A DNA stretch of 64,000 nt from Bacteroides cellulosilyticus (GCF_020091405.1 NZ_CP081903.1:1426001-1490000), one strand, 5' to 3'; positions 41,582 to 51,988 are shown, counted from the stretch's first letter. The notes: generated by a model from the sequence alone, not told the origin. Program-made: numbers and translations.

Positions 41582-42415
41582 ATGCTCTCATTATTAACCA
41601 TCAACTGGAACCCAAACCCCGAACTATTCAATCTGTTCGGACATATTCCCGTACGTTATTACGGTCTGTTATGGGTCATCGGTATCGCCTGTTCCTATTT
41701 CGTAGTCCGCTACCAGTACAGAGACAAAAAAATCGGCGATGACAAGTTCGAACCGCTGTTCTTCTATTGCTTCTTCGGTATCCTCATCGGAGCACGCCTG
41801 GGACATTGCCTGTTCTATCAGCCGGAATACTATCTTCATCACTTCTGGGAGATGATATTGCCTATACAGTTCCTGCCCGATGGAGGTTGGAAATGGACCG
41901 GCTATGCAGGTCTCGCCAGTCATGGAGGCACGCTGGGGCTGATGATAGCCCTATGGCTGTACTGCCGCAAGATGAAAATGCACTATATGGATGTATTGGA
42001 CATGATTGCCGTGGCAACTCCTATCTGCGCCTGCTTCATCCGCCTTGCCAATCTGATGAATTCTGAAATTATCGGTAAAGCGACCGATGTGCCTTGGGCA
42101 TTTGTATTCGAACGGGTAGATATGCTTCCCCGGCATCCGGCACAGCTTTACGAGGCAATCGCCTACTTCATCTTCTTCCTGCTGATGATTTTCCTGTATA
42201 AGAATTACGGCAAGAAGCTGCATCGTGGTTTCTTCTTCGGACTCTGTCTGACAGAAATTTTTGTATTCCGCTTCTTCGTAGAATTCCTGAAAGAGAACCA
42301 GGTAGATTTCGAGAATAGCATGTCACTGAATATGGGACAATGGCTCAGCGTTCCGTTTGTAATCATAGGAGTGTATTTCATGTTCTTCTACGGAAAGAAG
42401 AAAACACAGAAATAA
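41582..42415 (+). CDS. lgt: Prolipoprotein diacylglyceryl transferase, copy 2
   Basis: A 277-residue protein about three-quarters identical by eye to the preceding gene. It keeps all signature segments ([43 protein letters not shown]). Differences cluster in the first two helices and the first periplasmic loop. It is a tandem duplication in which both copies look functional; they may differ in regulation or lipoprotein preference. Confidence 0.93.
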   Translation: MLSLLTINWNPNPELFNLFGHIPVRYYGLLWVIGIACSYFVVRYQYRDKKIGDDKFEPLFFYCFFGILIGARLGHCLFYQPEYYLHHFWEMILPIQFLPDGGWKWTGYAGLASHGGTLGLMIALWLYCRKMKMHYMDVLDMIAVATPICACFIRLANLMNSEIIGKATDVPWAFVFERVDMLPRHPAQLYEAIAYFIFFLLMIFLYKNYGKKLHRGFFFGLCLTEIFVFRFFVEFLKENQVDFENSMSLNMGQWLSVPFVIIGVYFMFFYGKKKTQK

Positions 42416-42420
42416 AAGAA

Positions 42421-42462
42421 GAATGAGGATGTATCAGACACGATTCTGATGCATCCTCATTC
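42421..42462. terminator. Bidirectional terminator between lgt copy 2 and the 513-residue gene
   Basis: A 17-bp stem with one mismatch (arms 42421-42437 and 42446-42462, GAATGAGGATG outermost) and an 8-nt loop, between convergent genes. Confidence 0.8.
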
Positions 42463-42465
42463 ACA

Positions 42466-44007
42466 CTATTTACGTTGCCACTTACTCTTCGAGGCATGCT
42501 CCCGCTTCAGAATATCACTTAGGGGAACTTCAAATATCTTGGCCTCAACCCATGCTACAAAGTCAAACTTACGCAAAATCTGAGTCTCATATTTATCCGC
42601 ATACAAAACGTGAACTTCCTCCGCCATACTTTCCCATATTTTCGCTCGTTTTTTCCGGTCCGTATCAACAAAAGAGTAATTCAAGAATTTAAGCAGAAAA
42701 GATTCTACCTTCAGATTATGCCCTTTATTTTTGGACATTTCCCGCTTGATAGAGCGAACTTCGGACTGGATATAGTCTACATCCCCCAACTCATAATGAA
42801 TCATCACATTCACGATCCTAATGGTGCGAAACAGCGGCAGAGAATATAGATGTCCTCTCCCGATAGTCGTACTCAACCGTTTCCGGGCTTTCCTGTACTC
42901 CCCGTTACCCAAATGGATCAAGGCGACATACAAGGACATTTCCGCCTGTTGCTGTTCTTTTAATAAGGCCATTTTATCAATCAGCGAAGCCTGATGTTCA
43001 GCAATCCATAAACCAGCCTGCTCAAACTCTCCCCTATCGATATAGGAGAATAACCTGTATATGAATATCACATAAGTTACATTCAACTGAAAACTCGATG
43101 ACGGCGAAGACAGTTTCTCCAACTTCCCTATAAAATAATCCATACCCTCATAATTGTGCATGATACGAAGACTCTCTAACATTCCTTCCACCGTCATCAG
43201 ATAATATACCGGAGGATTATTCCAAAGATGGGTGTTCTCTTCGAACAACTTGTTCAGCTCCACAAACGAATTGAACGCAGCTCTGTAATCTCCCACCGTC
43301 ACAAAGTAATTGGCCTGGAAAAGCTGGTGATTCTTCTTTATCTCAAAGTTCTCGACGCCTGCACTTGCCACGATACTGATCTCACTCGTCACCAGATCAT
43401 CTAACTTCTGTGTTTCCTCCAATGATCGTGAAGCTCCTCTATTAAGCATTCTCAACTTCAATAACTCATACAATGAAGACTGTTCATTCAGCTGCCTGAT
43501 ATTCTTTAGGGTATTATTCATCTTATATTGCTTGTTCAGGAGTTTCTTTTCATCCACCTCTTCGAAATCCAAAGTCAAGAGATAATTCAGTTCCAGCCTT
43601 TGCGCCACAAGCAGTGCAAAATGATTCTCATAGTAGACAGCTTTTTCCTTCACTTTTTTCAGTACCTGGAAGCACTCCTGATACATTGATTTCTCATACA
43701 ACACCCTGGCATGCAGCAGCTCATTGAACAACAGATAATAGCTATCCTGCTCTGTTCTCAGTTCTGTCAATATCTCTATCAGCAGGTCGAACAGGTAAAT
43801 AACCACCGTATTGAAAGAAGAAGTGGGCTTTGCCTTCAGGAAACACTGTTTCAGTTCTTCAGGGTCACTGATCTTCTTGTCATCAATCAATCTGAAAAGG
43901 AAGATATAGTCTTTCTCCGGCTTATTGGATATATAGATAGAGAATTCTTTCTTCTCTTGTTTCGTGAGACTATTTATCAATTGGATAAGCGATTCGGACT
44001 TTAGCAT
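42466..44007 (-). CDS. Large helical protein of unknown function, divergent from ribokinase
   Basis: A 513-residue protein with no signal peptide or membrane helix. It is almost wholly helical with TPR-like pairs (NYFVTVGDYRAAFNSFVEL; LYVALIHLGNGEYRKARKRL). The opening LINSLTKQEKKEFSIYI is a conserved start in a Bacteroidetes family I cannot name. The C-terminus is basic. It is transcribed away from the ribose locus with a 298-bp shared upstream region, the usual position for a regulator. I see no clear helix-turn-helix. A regulatory role is inference. Confidence 0.65.
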   Translation of the reverse strand: MLKSESLIQLINSLTKQEKKEFSIYISNKPEKDYIFLFRLIDDKKISDPEELKQCFLKAKPTSSFNTVVIYLFDLLIEILTELRTEQDSYYLLFNELLHARVLYEKSMYQECFQVLKKVKEKAVYYENHFALLVAQRLELNYLLTLDFEEVDEKKLLNKQYKMNNTLKNIRQLNEQSSLYELLKLRMLNRGASRSLEETQKLDDLVTSEISIVASAGVENFEIKKNHQLFQANYFVTVGDYRAAFNSFVELNKLFEENTHLWNNPPVYYLMTVEGMLESLRIMHNYEGMDYFIGKLEKLSSPSSSFQLNVTYVIFIYRLFSYIDRGEFEQAGLWIAEHQASLIDKMALLKEQQQAEMSLYVALIHLGNGEYRKARKRLSTTIGRGHLYSLPLFRTIRIVNVMIHYELGDVDYIQSEVRSIKREMSKNKGHNLKVESFLLKFLNYSFVDTDRKKRAKIWESMAEEVHVLYADKYETQILRKFDFVAWVEAKIFEVPLSDILKREHASKSKWQRK

Positions 44008-44198
44008 AGCATTAGTAGATTTTGAAATAACGAAAGCAAGGTAGAGAAAAAAACAAAAGGAAACAATCCTTTCGCGGAATAATATAAGCTTTAGCTATAT
44101 TACAAATATTAGAATACCGCATATACATATACACAAAATTCATTATATATCAATCAATTAACACTTATGATAACGATATTATATAAATTTACCAGTAT

Positions 44199-44206
44199 TA
44201 TATTTG
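44199..44206 (+). promoter_or_regulatory. Possible -7 element of the ribose locus
   Basis: TATATTTG matches TAnnTTTG, 99 bp before the ribokinase ATG. The whole 44008-44305 gap is AT-rich and holds no gene. Confidence 0.45.
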
Positions 44207-44305
44207 TGCACTTTTTGTTTGCTTATGAATTATCTATCGCATACATTTGGCGTAGAAAAAGAAAGCACAGTTCCGAATTACTTAATCTTAAACTAATTAA
44301 TAGCC

Positions 44306-45214
44306 ATGAGCAAGAATATCATTGTAATAGGTAGTTGTAATACAGATATGGTCATCAAAGCCGACCGCCTCCCCGTTCCCGGAGAAACAGTAATGGGCGG
44401 CAGTTTCATGATGAACCCCGGAGGTAAAGGAGCCAACCAGGCTGTAGCCGCTGCCCGATTAAAAGGAAATGTGTACTTCATAGCCAAGACCGGCAACGAT
44501 CTATTCGGCAAACGTTCCATAGAGCAGTACGAAGACGAAGGAATTCACGTTGAAAATATCTATTCAGACCCTACCCTCCCTTCCGGAGTAGCACTGATTA
44601 TGGTAGACGTGAACGGAGAAAACAGTATCGCTGTCGCCTCCGGAGCCAATGGCTCACTGAGTCCTGAAGATATCCGGAAAGCACAGCCTGTCATCGAGAA
44701 AGGAGATATCCTGCTGATGCAACTGGAAATTCCCATAGAAACAGTGGAATATGCAGCCCAGATAGCAAGCGAACAGGGCATCAAGGTTATTCTGAACCCA
44801 GCACCCGCCCGCGCTCTCTCCAACAAGCTGCTGCAAAACCTGTATATGATTATCCCCAACGAAACGGAAGCCGAAATCCTTTCGGGAATCAAAGTGACCG
44901 ACTGGGAAAGCGCCCGGAAAGCTGCGGATATCATCAGTGCCAAAGGAGTGGACATTGTCGTGATTACAATGGGTTCCAAAGGAGCTCTGATTAAGGAAAA
45001 CAACGAATACCACGAGGTTTCCGTCCCCAAAGTGAAAGCGGTGGATACCACAGCTGCCGGAGACACCTTCTGCGGCTCTCTGTGTGTAGCCCTATCCGAA
45101 GACATGAATGTGCTGGATGCCGTGAAGTTTGCCAATAAATGCGCCTCCATCACAGTGACCCGCATGGGAGCACAGTCCGCCCTGCCCTATCGCAAAGAAA
45201 TAGATATTTTATAA
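44306..45214 (+). CDS. rbsK: Ribokinase
   Basis: A 302-residue PfkB-family kinase. The N-terminal motif is GGSFMMNPGGKGANQAVAAARL. The C-terminal catalytic motif DTTAAGDTFCGSL holds the base Asp. NPAPA and NETEAEILSG are typical of ribokinase rather than other PfkB members. It phosphorylates ribose to ribose-5-phosphate. It is followed by a sugar permease and SusC/D, so it starts the ribose-type operon. Confidence 0.93.
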   Translation: MSKNIIVIGSCNTDMVIKADRLPVPGETVMGGSFMMNPGGKGANQAVAAARLKGNVYFIAKTGNDLFGKRSIEQYEDEGIHVENIYSDPTLPSGVALIMVDVNGENSIAVASGANGSLSPEDIRKAQPVIEKGDILLMQLEIPIETVEYAAQIASEQGIKVILNPAPARALSNKLLQNLYMIIPNETEAEILSGIKVTDWESARKAADIISAKGVDIVVITMGSKGALIKENNEYHEVSVPKVKAVDTTAAGDTFCGSLCVALSEDMNVLDAVKFANKCASITVTRMGAQSALPYRKEIDIL

Positions 45215-45238
45215 ATAATAACTTTAAATTCTGATACC

Positions 45239-46243
45239 ATGTTTATTGTAGACAGTTACTCATTAGCCGTTATTTTCTGCGTTATCACGATGCTCTGCTG
45301 GGGTTCGTGGGGTAATACACAGAAACTTGCCGGGAAGACCTGGCGTTACGAATTGTTCTACTGGGATTACGTTATCGGTATCCTGGTCTTCTCCCTCCTT
45401 TTAGGATTCACGCTGGGCAGTACGGGAGATGCCGGACGCGGTTTCGTTGAAGATCTGAAACAGATCAGTATGGAGAACTATGCAAGCGCTTTTGCAGGAG
45501 GGGTTATATTCAACCTATCCAATATCCTGCTGTCAGCTTCCGTCTCGATGGCCGGGCTTACGGTAGCATTCCCTCTGGGAGTTGGCATAGCATTGGTATT
45601 AGGGGTTTTCGTCAACTACTTTGGCGAGCCCAAAGGTGATGCGGTAATCCTTTTCAGTGGTGTGGCGCTGGTGGTACTAGCCATTATTTTCAATGCCATA
45701 GCTGCCGGAAAGATGAATAAGAAAGGAAGCAGTACGAATAAGAAAGGAATTCTTATCGCCATCATAGCAGGTGTACTGATGTCCTTCTTCTACCGGTTCG
45801 TTGCCGCTGCCATGGACTTAAATAACTTTGAGTCGCCTACTCCCACAATGGCTACTCCGTATTCTGCATTCTTTATATTCGCAATAGGTATCTTCATAAG
45901 CAATTTCATTATCAACACCATCGTGATGAAGAAGCCGTTTGTAGGTACTCCGGTAAGCTATAAAGAGTACTTCCAAGGCAAATTCAGCACACATATGGTC
46001 GGAGTGCTGGGAGGAGCCATCTGGGGATTAGGCACGGCTCTGAGTTACATTGCAGCAGGGAAAGCCGGCGCGGCTATCTCGTATGCTTTGGGACAGGGAG
46101 CGCCTATGATTGCAGCTTTGTGGGGTATATTCATCTGGAAGGAGTTCAAAGGCTCTTCACGGACGGTAAATATCCTCCTGGCTTGCATGTTCGTTCTGTT
46201 TATATCTGGTTTAGGAGCAATTATCATCTCCGGAGCCAATTAA
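45239..46243 (+). CDS. Inner-membrane sugar permease (DMT superfamily, GRP/RhaT-like)
   Basis: A 334-residue protein with about ten transmembrane helices. The opening SLAVIFCVITMLCWGSWGNT and YELFYWDYVIGIL-type segment are typical of glucose/ribose porter-type permeases of the drug/metabolite superfamily, and also recall ureide permeases. GLGTALSYIAAGKAGAAISYALGQGAPMIAALWG lies in the last helices. Between ribokinase and SusC, its likely cargo is ribose or a nucleoside. Confidence 0.8.
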   Translation: MFIVDSYSLAVIFCVITMLCWGSWGNTQKLAGKTWRYELFYWDYVIGILVFSLLLGFTLGSTGDAGRGFVEDLKQISMENYASAFAGGVIFNLSNILLSASVSMAGLTVAFPLGVGIALVLGVFVNYFGEPKGDAVILFSGVALVVLAIIFNAIAAGKMNKKGSSTNKKGILIAIIAGVLMSFFYRFVAAAMDLNNFESPTPTMATPYSAFFIFAIGIFISNFIINTIVMKKPFVGTPVSYKEYFQGKFSTHMVGVLGGAIWGLGTALSYIAAGKAGAAISYALGQGAPMIAALWGIFIWKEFKGSSRTVNILLACMFVLFISGLGAIIISGAN

Positions 46244-46251
46244 TCCGGCTC

Positions 46252-46302
46252 TCACTCGATCTCATAAATTAATGCTTTCTTTTTCTACCTTTCATCGAGT
46301 GA
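46252..46302 (+). promoter_or_regulatory. Inverted repeat in the SusC leader
   Basis: Arms TCACTCGAT (46252-46260) and ATCGAGTGA (46294-46302) pair over 9 bp across 33 nt. They lie in the 117-bp gap before susC and could fold in the mRNA leader. Confidence 0.3.
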
Positions 46303-46360
46303 AAGAGGAAATTGCCTGAACTAAATATACATTTTCGTTCAACCTAAAATTTTTTAATAC

Positions 46361-49300
46361 ATGAGACTAATTAAAGCAATATTATTCTGTCTGTGCATGT
46401 GTTCGTTCGACTTGTACGCACAAGTCAATGTCACAGGTATTGTAAATGATAACACCGGGGAGACACTTCCCGGAGTATCTATTCTGGCAAAAGACGGCGA
46501 CCGTACCTACGGCACCACCACCGATATGAATGGCAAATACCAGATTAAAGTCAATCAAGGTGCTACCCTTGAGTTCAGCTTCATCGGCTTCGCCACACAA
46601 AAGGTGAAAGTGGGCACCGGCAACGTCATCAATATCACTCTGGAGCCCGAAAACAAACTACTGGACGAAGTAGTGGTTATCGGTTATGGTACTGTAAAGA
46701 AGAAAGATTTGCTGGGTTCCATATCTACCGTCAAGGAAGATGCTCTGGCCGAACGCGTTTCGGGCAATGTAGTGGAATCTATGCGCGGTCTGACTTCCGG
46801 TGTAAAGATTACGAGCAGCGGTCAGCCCGGCTCCAATGCCAACATCACGATCCGTGGTTTAGGCAGTCTGACGAACAATAACCCGCTGTTCATCATCGAC
46901 GGTGCCTATGGCGGCAGCGACTTGGGTGTCAATGTGGAAGATATCGAATCCATCCAAGTGTTGAAAGATGCCTCATCAGCGGCCATATACGGATCGCGTG
47001 CAGCCAACGGTGTTGTAATCATCACCACCAAACAGGGTAAAGAAGGTGACTTGAAAGTAAAGTTCGACTCCCAACTGACGCTGAGCTGGCTCCCCCGTTA
47101 CGACCTGATGGATGCCGAGACATATAAAATCTACAACGACCGCGCCTACGACGAAGCCATACTGGCAGGCGTCTCAGGCATTACCAAACGTCAGAACCAC
47201 TACGACGGGAATACCGACTGGCAGGATGAAATGCTGAGCACCGGTGTTTTACAGAACTACAACGTCTCGTTGTCCGGTGGTTCCAAAACGGTGAAGTACT
47301 ACGCCTCACTGAACCGCATGGTCGACGACGGCGCCCTATTGAATACCAAGTATGACAAATACGGTTTCCGCATCAACACAAGTGGACAGAAGGGCATTTT
47401 CTCCTATGGAGAGAACTTCTACTACACCAAGTCGGACCGGAAAAACCTGAATGGTAATCCCTGGAGTGACTTTATCGGTATAGCACCAACAATTCCGGTA
47501 TATGATGAATCACATCCCGGAGGATACGGATATGGTGACGTAGACCGCGCGAACACATACGGTCTGAACCCCGTAGCCATGCAAAACCTGTATGTGCAGA
47601 ACAACGAAGAAGAGTATCTGACAGGAAACATCTACGGACAGATATCACTCTTCGGGATGTTCGATGCCAAACTGAATGTAGCCTACAAGAGTTATATGGG
47701 TATTACCAACTCACTGCGCAAGAAAGGTAACTGGACGATGGGCCAGGGAGACGATGCCGCGAGCTTAGGCTACGACAGCGCCAAGAATCACGACATCCTG
47801 ATTGAGCAGACCTATAACTTCAAGCATAAATTCGGTAAGCACGATGTGAATGCTCTGTTCGGTATCACCTACAACAAGTTCCACGAAGAAAAGCGCTGGA
47901 TAACGAAATTAGACCCACTGATGATAGGTGACAAATACATCACTTCACTCGATGCCGCCACCGGCAACACCACCGCAGGCGGTAATTATGGTGAATCTGC
48001 CTTGATTTCCTACCTCGGAAGAATCAACTATTCGTATGCCGACAAATATCTGGCACAGGTGACCGCCCGCCGCGACGGCACTTCCCGTCTGCCCAAAAAC
48101 GACCGTTGGGGAAACTTCCTCTCCGTTTCACTGGGCTGGCGCATCAGTGGAGAGAAGTTCTTCCAGGTGCCCTGGATTGACGATTTGAAGATACGTGCCA
48201 ACTACGGTACACTCGGTAACAGCAGTATCGGCTACTGGGACTACCAATCGGTCATCAACACCGCTCCGCGTGCAGTGATCGGCAGCCCCGAAAACATCCT
48301 GATTGGTATGACGCAATCCCAGTTGAGCAACAACGATCTTGTCTGGGAGAAGAAGACAACCGCCAACATAGGTTTCGACTTAGTCGCCCTCAACAACCGT
48401 CTCCGCTTCACGGCCGAATATTTCTACTCCAAAAGCGAAGACCTGCTTGTCTACCTGCCCATCCTGATGAGTTCAGGTAACGAAGGCGGTGCACCGGCTG
48501 TCAATGCCGGCAGTCTGGAGAATAGAGGAGTCGAATTTGAAGTAGGCTGGAATGATAAGGTCGGTGAATTTGAATACTCAGCATCATTAAACATCTCCCA
48601 CTTGAAGAACAAAGTTATTGATCTGGGCTATGGGAAACAGAATAAGAAGATTCCTACATATACCACGCTCGCAATAACCGAAGTCGGACAGCCTCTCGGT
48701 ATGTGGTACCTTTACAAGATGCTCGGCATCTTCCAATCCGAAGAAGAAATACAGAACTATGTAAACTCCGAAGGCAAAGTCATTCAGCCGAATGCCCGCC
48801 CCGGTGATATCAAATACGATGATTACAACGGCGATGGAATCATTTCATCCGAAGACCGCCAGAAAGTGGGCAATCCGTGGCCAAAGCTCGAACTCGGCTT
48901 AAATCTTGGTGCCTCCTATAAAGGTTTCGACCTGAGCATCAGCGGTTACGGCCGCTTCGGACAGGAAGTATGGAACGGCTCGGCAGCCGCAGCCGGTGAC
49001 TTCGCCAACAACCAGAACAACTTCAACGGCATTGTTCCCTGGACACAGGAGCACCCGGTGAACGACCGTCCGCGCATCGTATACGGAGATTCCCGCAACA
49101 GCCGAAGCGACCAGGACCGCTGGTTAGAGAACGGTTCGTTCTTCCGTCTGAGCGACATTACCTTAGGATATACGGTTCCTGCCCGTTACATCAAGAAAAT
49201 CGGTTTGGAGAGACTCCGTGCGTCAGTCACCCTGCAGAACATGGTTACTTTCACCGGATATTCCGGACTTGACCCTGAATTTGCAGACAGCGGCATCTTC

Positions 49301-49372
49301 ACTATGGGAGCAGACTATTGCTCGTTCCCCAACCCGCGTGCCGTACAGTTTGCCTTATCATTCACATTCTAA
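46361..49372 (+). CDS. SusC-type TonB-dependent outer-membrane transporter (ribose-type locus)
   Basis: A 1003-residue protein. A signal peptide (1-20) and carboxypeptidase-like domain (VNVTGIVNDNTGETLPGVSI) come first. The TonB-box region DEVVVIGYGTVKKKD and the plug (NITIRGLGSLTNNNPLFIID; DASSAAIYGSRAANGVVIIT) follow, then a 22-strand barrel ending in a terminal Phe (FALSFTF). It imports ligands captured by the SusD lipoprotein encoded 11 bp downstream. The locus suggests ribose or nucleosides. Confidence 0.96.
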   Translation: MRLIKAILFCLCMCSFDLYAQVNVTGIVNDNTGETLPGVSILAKDGDRTYGTTTDMNGKYQIKVNQGATLEFSFIGFATQKVKVGTGNVINITLEPENKLLDEVVVIGYGTVKKKDLLGSISTVKEDALAERVSGNVVESMRGLTSGVKITSSGQPGSNANITIRGLGSLTNNNPLFIIDGAYGGSDLGVNVEDIESIQVLKDASSAAIYGSRAANGVVIITTKQGKEGDLKVKFDSQLTLSWLPRYDLMDAETYKIYNDRAYDEAILAGVSGITKRQNHYDGNTDWQDEMLSTGVLQNYNVSLSGGSKTVKYYASLNRMVDDGALLNTKYDKYGFRINTSGQKGIFSYGENFYYTKSDRKNLNGNPWSDFIGIAPTIPVYDESHPGGYGYGDVDRANTYGLNPVAMQNLYVQNNEEEYLTGNIYGQISLFGMFDAKLNVAYKSYMGITNSLRKKGNWTMGQGDDAASLGYDSAKNHDILIEQTYNFKHKFGKHDVNALFGITYNKFHEEKRWITKLDPLMIGDKYITSLDAATGNTTAGGNYGESALISYLGRINYSYADKYLAQVTARRDGTSRLPKNDRWGNFLSVSLGWRISGEKFFQVPWIDDLKIRANYGTLGNSSIGYWDYQSVINTAPRAVIGSPENILIGMTQSQLSNNDLVWEKKTTANIGFDLVALNNRLRFTAEYFYSKSEDLLVYLPILMSSGNEGGAPAVNAGSLENRGVEFEVGWNDKVGEFEYSASLNISHLKNKVIDLGYGKQNKKIPTYTTLAITEVGQPLGMWYLYKMLGIFQSEEEIQNYVNSEGKVIQPNARPGDIKYDDYNGDGIISSEDRQKVGNPWPKLELGLNLGASYKGFDLSISGYGRFGQEVWNGSAAAAGDFANNQNNFNGIVPWTQEHPVNDRPRIVYGDSRNSRSDQDRWLENGSFFRLSDITLGYTVPARYIKKIGLERLRASVTLQNMVTFTGYSGLDPEFADSGIFTMGADYCSFPNPRAVQFALSFTF

Positions 49373-49383
49373 ATACTGCCGAT

Positions 49384-50952
49384 ATGAAAAAGATAGCTCT
49401 ATATATATTATGCGGCGCAGCAGCGCTGTTCACGTCGTGCGACCCTTCCCTGCTCGACCTGCAAAATGAGAACACCCTCAGTACGGGCGTATACTGGAAG
49501 ACGGAATCCGACATTGAGGCCGGTGTAATATCTGTATATGGCATGTTCTACCGCCAGGGAACATGGACCCGCAATATCTATACACAGATGATAGGCATGG
49601 CCGACGAAGGCGTCAGCTATGCCGGATGGACGGAACTGAACGAGTACACCAAGTTCATCTTTACCGATTATAACTTCACAGAGGTAAATACTAAGATCTA
49701 CCGTGAACACTACACCGCCATCTTCCGTGCCAACCAGGTGCTGGACAACATTGATAATGTTGCATTTGCCGACGAAACGCACAAAAATGACCTGATAGGG
49801 CAGACCAAGTTCCTGCGTTCTTTCTACTACTTCTATCTGACCACCCTTTGGGAGAACATTCCCATCGTCCTGAAGACTTCTTCGGCCGCCGACAAGCCCA
49901 TGCAAGCCAGTGCAGACGAAATGCTCACTCAGATAGAAACCGACCTGGAAGACGCCGTCACCAAACTGCCCGCCACCCGCGACGCCAATAACTACGGCCG
50001 CCCGACGAAAGGCGCCGCCTACGGACTACTGGCGAAAGCCTATGCACAGCACCATAAATGGGAAGATGCCCGCAGATGCCTCGAATGGCTCATCGACGGT
50101 GAAGGAAAGCGGTACTACGACCTCGTCCCCAACTGGGCTGACAACTTCAGCAACCAAACGGAAGACAACAAGGAGTCGCTATACGAAATCCACTTCTCAC
50201 TGACCAACCGGGTAGGCTTCGACCAAACAGACAACTACCTGGACCCGAACGCACAGTTGGGCACACAGATTGAGATGAATCAAGCCCCCACCGGAATCGG
50301 TTGGAACAACATTGAAGCAAGGCGTTGGCTGGTGGACTACTATAAACGCGAACAAACCACAGATGGAAAGAATGACATCCGCCTGTTCTACACCCTGTGG
50401 TACGACGGAGCTGCATCCGACTTCCCCGAATATCCGAACCAGCTGATTTATGGCAAGCCCTGGAACAGCGATTGGGGTAACCGCGTGTTTATCAAGAAGT
50501 ATAGCACCGATGCCTCCCCGCTGTATTACTGGAACAACAACAACTTCCGTTCATTGCGATATGCCGATATGCTATTGCTCTATGCCGAAGCACTCAACGA
50601 GCTGGGAGCCACCCCGTCTGCCAAAGCTATCGAATGCCTCAACCGCGTGCGCAACCGTGTAAACCTGCCCGACATAGAAGACAGTTCTTTCTACAATGGC
50701 AGCCAGATAACAGGCAATAAAGACGCTTTCCGCGAACATCTGAAAATCGAACGCGCCCTTGAGCTTGCCATGGAATGTGTACGCTGGGTTGACTTGAAAC
50801 GCTGGGGCATCAATGACATCAACACTCTGAACGAGTTGAAAACCCGTGACAGCGATTTCAACAACTTCATCATCGGTAAGTCTATCCGCATGCCTTTGCC
50901 GCAAAGCGAAGTGGATAACAATCCGAATCTGAAACAAAATGACCAATATTAA
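49384..50952 (+). CDS. SusD/RagB-type surface glycan-binding lipoprotein (ribose-type locus)
   Basis: I chose the ATG at 49384 (522 residues), 11 bp after the susC stop; an upstream ATG would start inside susC. A lipoprotein signal (LFTSCD) opens the protein. SusD features: GQTKFLRSFYYFYLTTLWENIP, AAYGLLAKAYAQ and a C-terminal LRYADMLLLYAEALNELG with LNRVRNRVNLP. It works as a lid on the SusC barrel. Confidence 0.95.
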   Translation: MKKIALYILCGAAALFTSCDPSLLDLQNENTLSTGVYWKTESDIEAGVISVYGMFYRQGTWTRNIYTQMIGMADEGVSYAGWTELNEYTKFIFTDYNFTEVNTKIYREHYTAIFRANQVLDNIDNVAFADETHKNDLIGQTKFLRSFYYFYLTTLWENIPIVLKTSSAADKPMQASADEMLTQIETDLEDAVTKLPATRDANNYGRPTKGAAYGLLAKAYAQHHKWEDARRCLEWLIDGEGKRYYDLVPNWADNFSNQTEDNKESLYEIHFSLTNRVGFDQTDNYLDPNAQLGTQIEMNQAPTGIGWNNIEARRWLVDYYKREQTTDGKNDIRLFYTLWYDGAASDFPEYPNQLIYGKPWNSDWGNRVFIKKYSTDASPLYYWNNNNFRSLRYADMLLLYAEALNELGATPSAKAIECLNRVRNRVNLPDIEDSSFYNGSQITGNKDAFREHLKIERALELAMECVRWVDLKRWGINDINTLNELKTRDSDFNNFIIGKSIRMPLPQSEVDNNPNLKQNDQY

Positions 50953-50969
50953 CCGAAGACATCTGAGTT

Positions 50970-51959
50970 ATGACTAAAACAAGATATTTATTGATAGGAG
51001 CAGTCATATCACTGCTGACTTTATGGGGATGCAGCAACGATTCCGACTATGTAATCGGAAGCAATCCCAATGAATTTGCCATCAATCCGGTAGCCATACC
51101 GGTAAGCGCGGATGGCGGAACCTACGAACTGACAATCACCGGCAATGAGTCCTGGACAGCCAAATTAACCGACTCCAACAGTTCGGCACAAGACTGGTGC
51201 ACACTGAGTGCAACGTCGGGCACAGGCAAGATGGTAATCACGCTCACCGTAAAGCCGAGTACCTCGTTCGTAAAAAACCGTTCCCTCCTCATCGAAGTAA
51301 GCGGCGGCAACAAGACGCTGAAGTCCAGAGTGCTGCAAGAAACGATGGTACTGGGCGAAGACGAAATACTGATAAACGGTATGGTATGGTCTACCAAGAA
51401 CGTAGGCTCTCCCGGAACATTCGTAAGCTCTCCCGACGAGATAGGACAGTTGTATCAGTTCAACCGCAAAGTGGGTTACCCCGCCGGTCCTCAAGGTGAC
51501 CCCGCACCAGCCAACTGGCCCGCAGACTATATGAACGACAACACCAACTGGATGACGGAGAACGATCCTTCACCCGAAGGCTGGCGTGTGCCTACCACAC
51601 AAGAAATGGCAGCCCTGTGGGAAAAAGGAGCAACATGGGTGACAGCCGCCCAAACCGGCTTCAAAGTTGACGGAATCATTATCGGAGTAGATGAGGCCAC
51701 CGCCAAACGTGCCACCAAGGACAACCTGAAACAACTGGGCTGCCTCTTCCTGCCCCAAAGCGGCTGGAGAAGTGAAAGCGGAATGATGGACCGCACATGG
51801 CTCTGTGCCGTACGCAGTGCCAATTCATTGAGCGTCACACATGGCGGAATGTCATTGGGAGACTCAGGCGGTTACCGGGACACATGGGGCTGGGGCGATG
51901 GCCAAAAGGCCCGTGCAGCCATGATACGCCCTGTCAAAAACATACAAGTTGAAGATTAG
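50970..51959 (+). CDS. Surface lipoprotein with BACON-like and FISUMP domains
   Basis: A 329-residue lipoprotein (LTLWGCSND). A BACON-like beta-sandwich (about 35-118) has ADGGTYELTITGNESWTAKL and a WCTLSATSGTG segment. The C-terminal 210 residues fit the FISUMP domain (INGMVWSTKNVGSPG, PSPEGWRVPTTQEMAALW). Both are usually binding or structural modules of surface proteins. Its place right after SusD suggests a second surface binding protein for the same ligand. Confidence 0.8.
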   Translation: MTKTRYLLIGAVISLLTLWGCSNDSDYVIGSNPNEFAINPVAIPVSADGGTYELTITGNESWTAKLTDSNSSAQDWCTLSATSGTGKMVITLTVKPSTSFVKNRSLLIEVSGGNKTLKSRVLQETMVLGEDEILINGMVWSTKNVGSPGTFVSSPDEIGQLYQFNRKVGYPAGPQGDPAPANWPADYMNDNTNWMTENDPSPEGWRVPTTQEMAALWEKGATWVTAAQTGFKVDGIIIGVDEATAKRATKDNLKQLGCLFLPQSGWRSESGMMDRTWLCAVRSANSLSVTHGGMSLGDSGGYRDTWGWGDGQKARAAMIRPVKNIQVED

Positions 51960-51988
51960 TTTGCAGCATCCATTTACCCAACGTGAAG

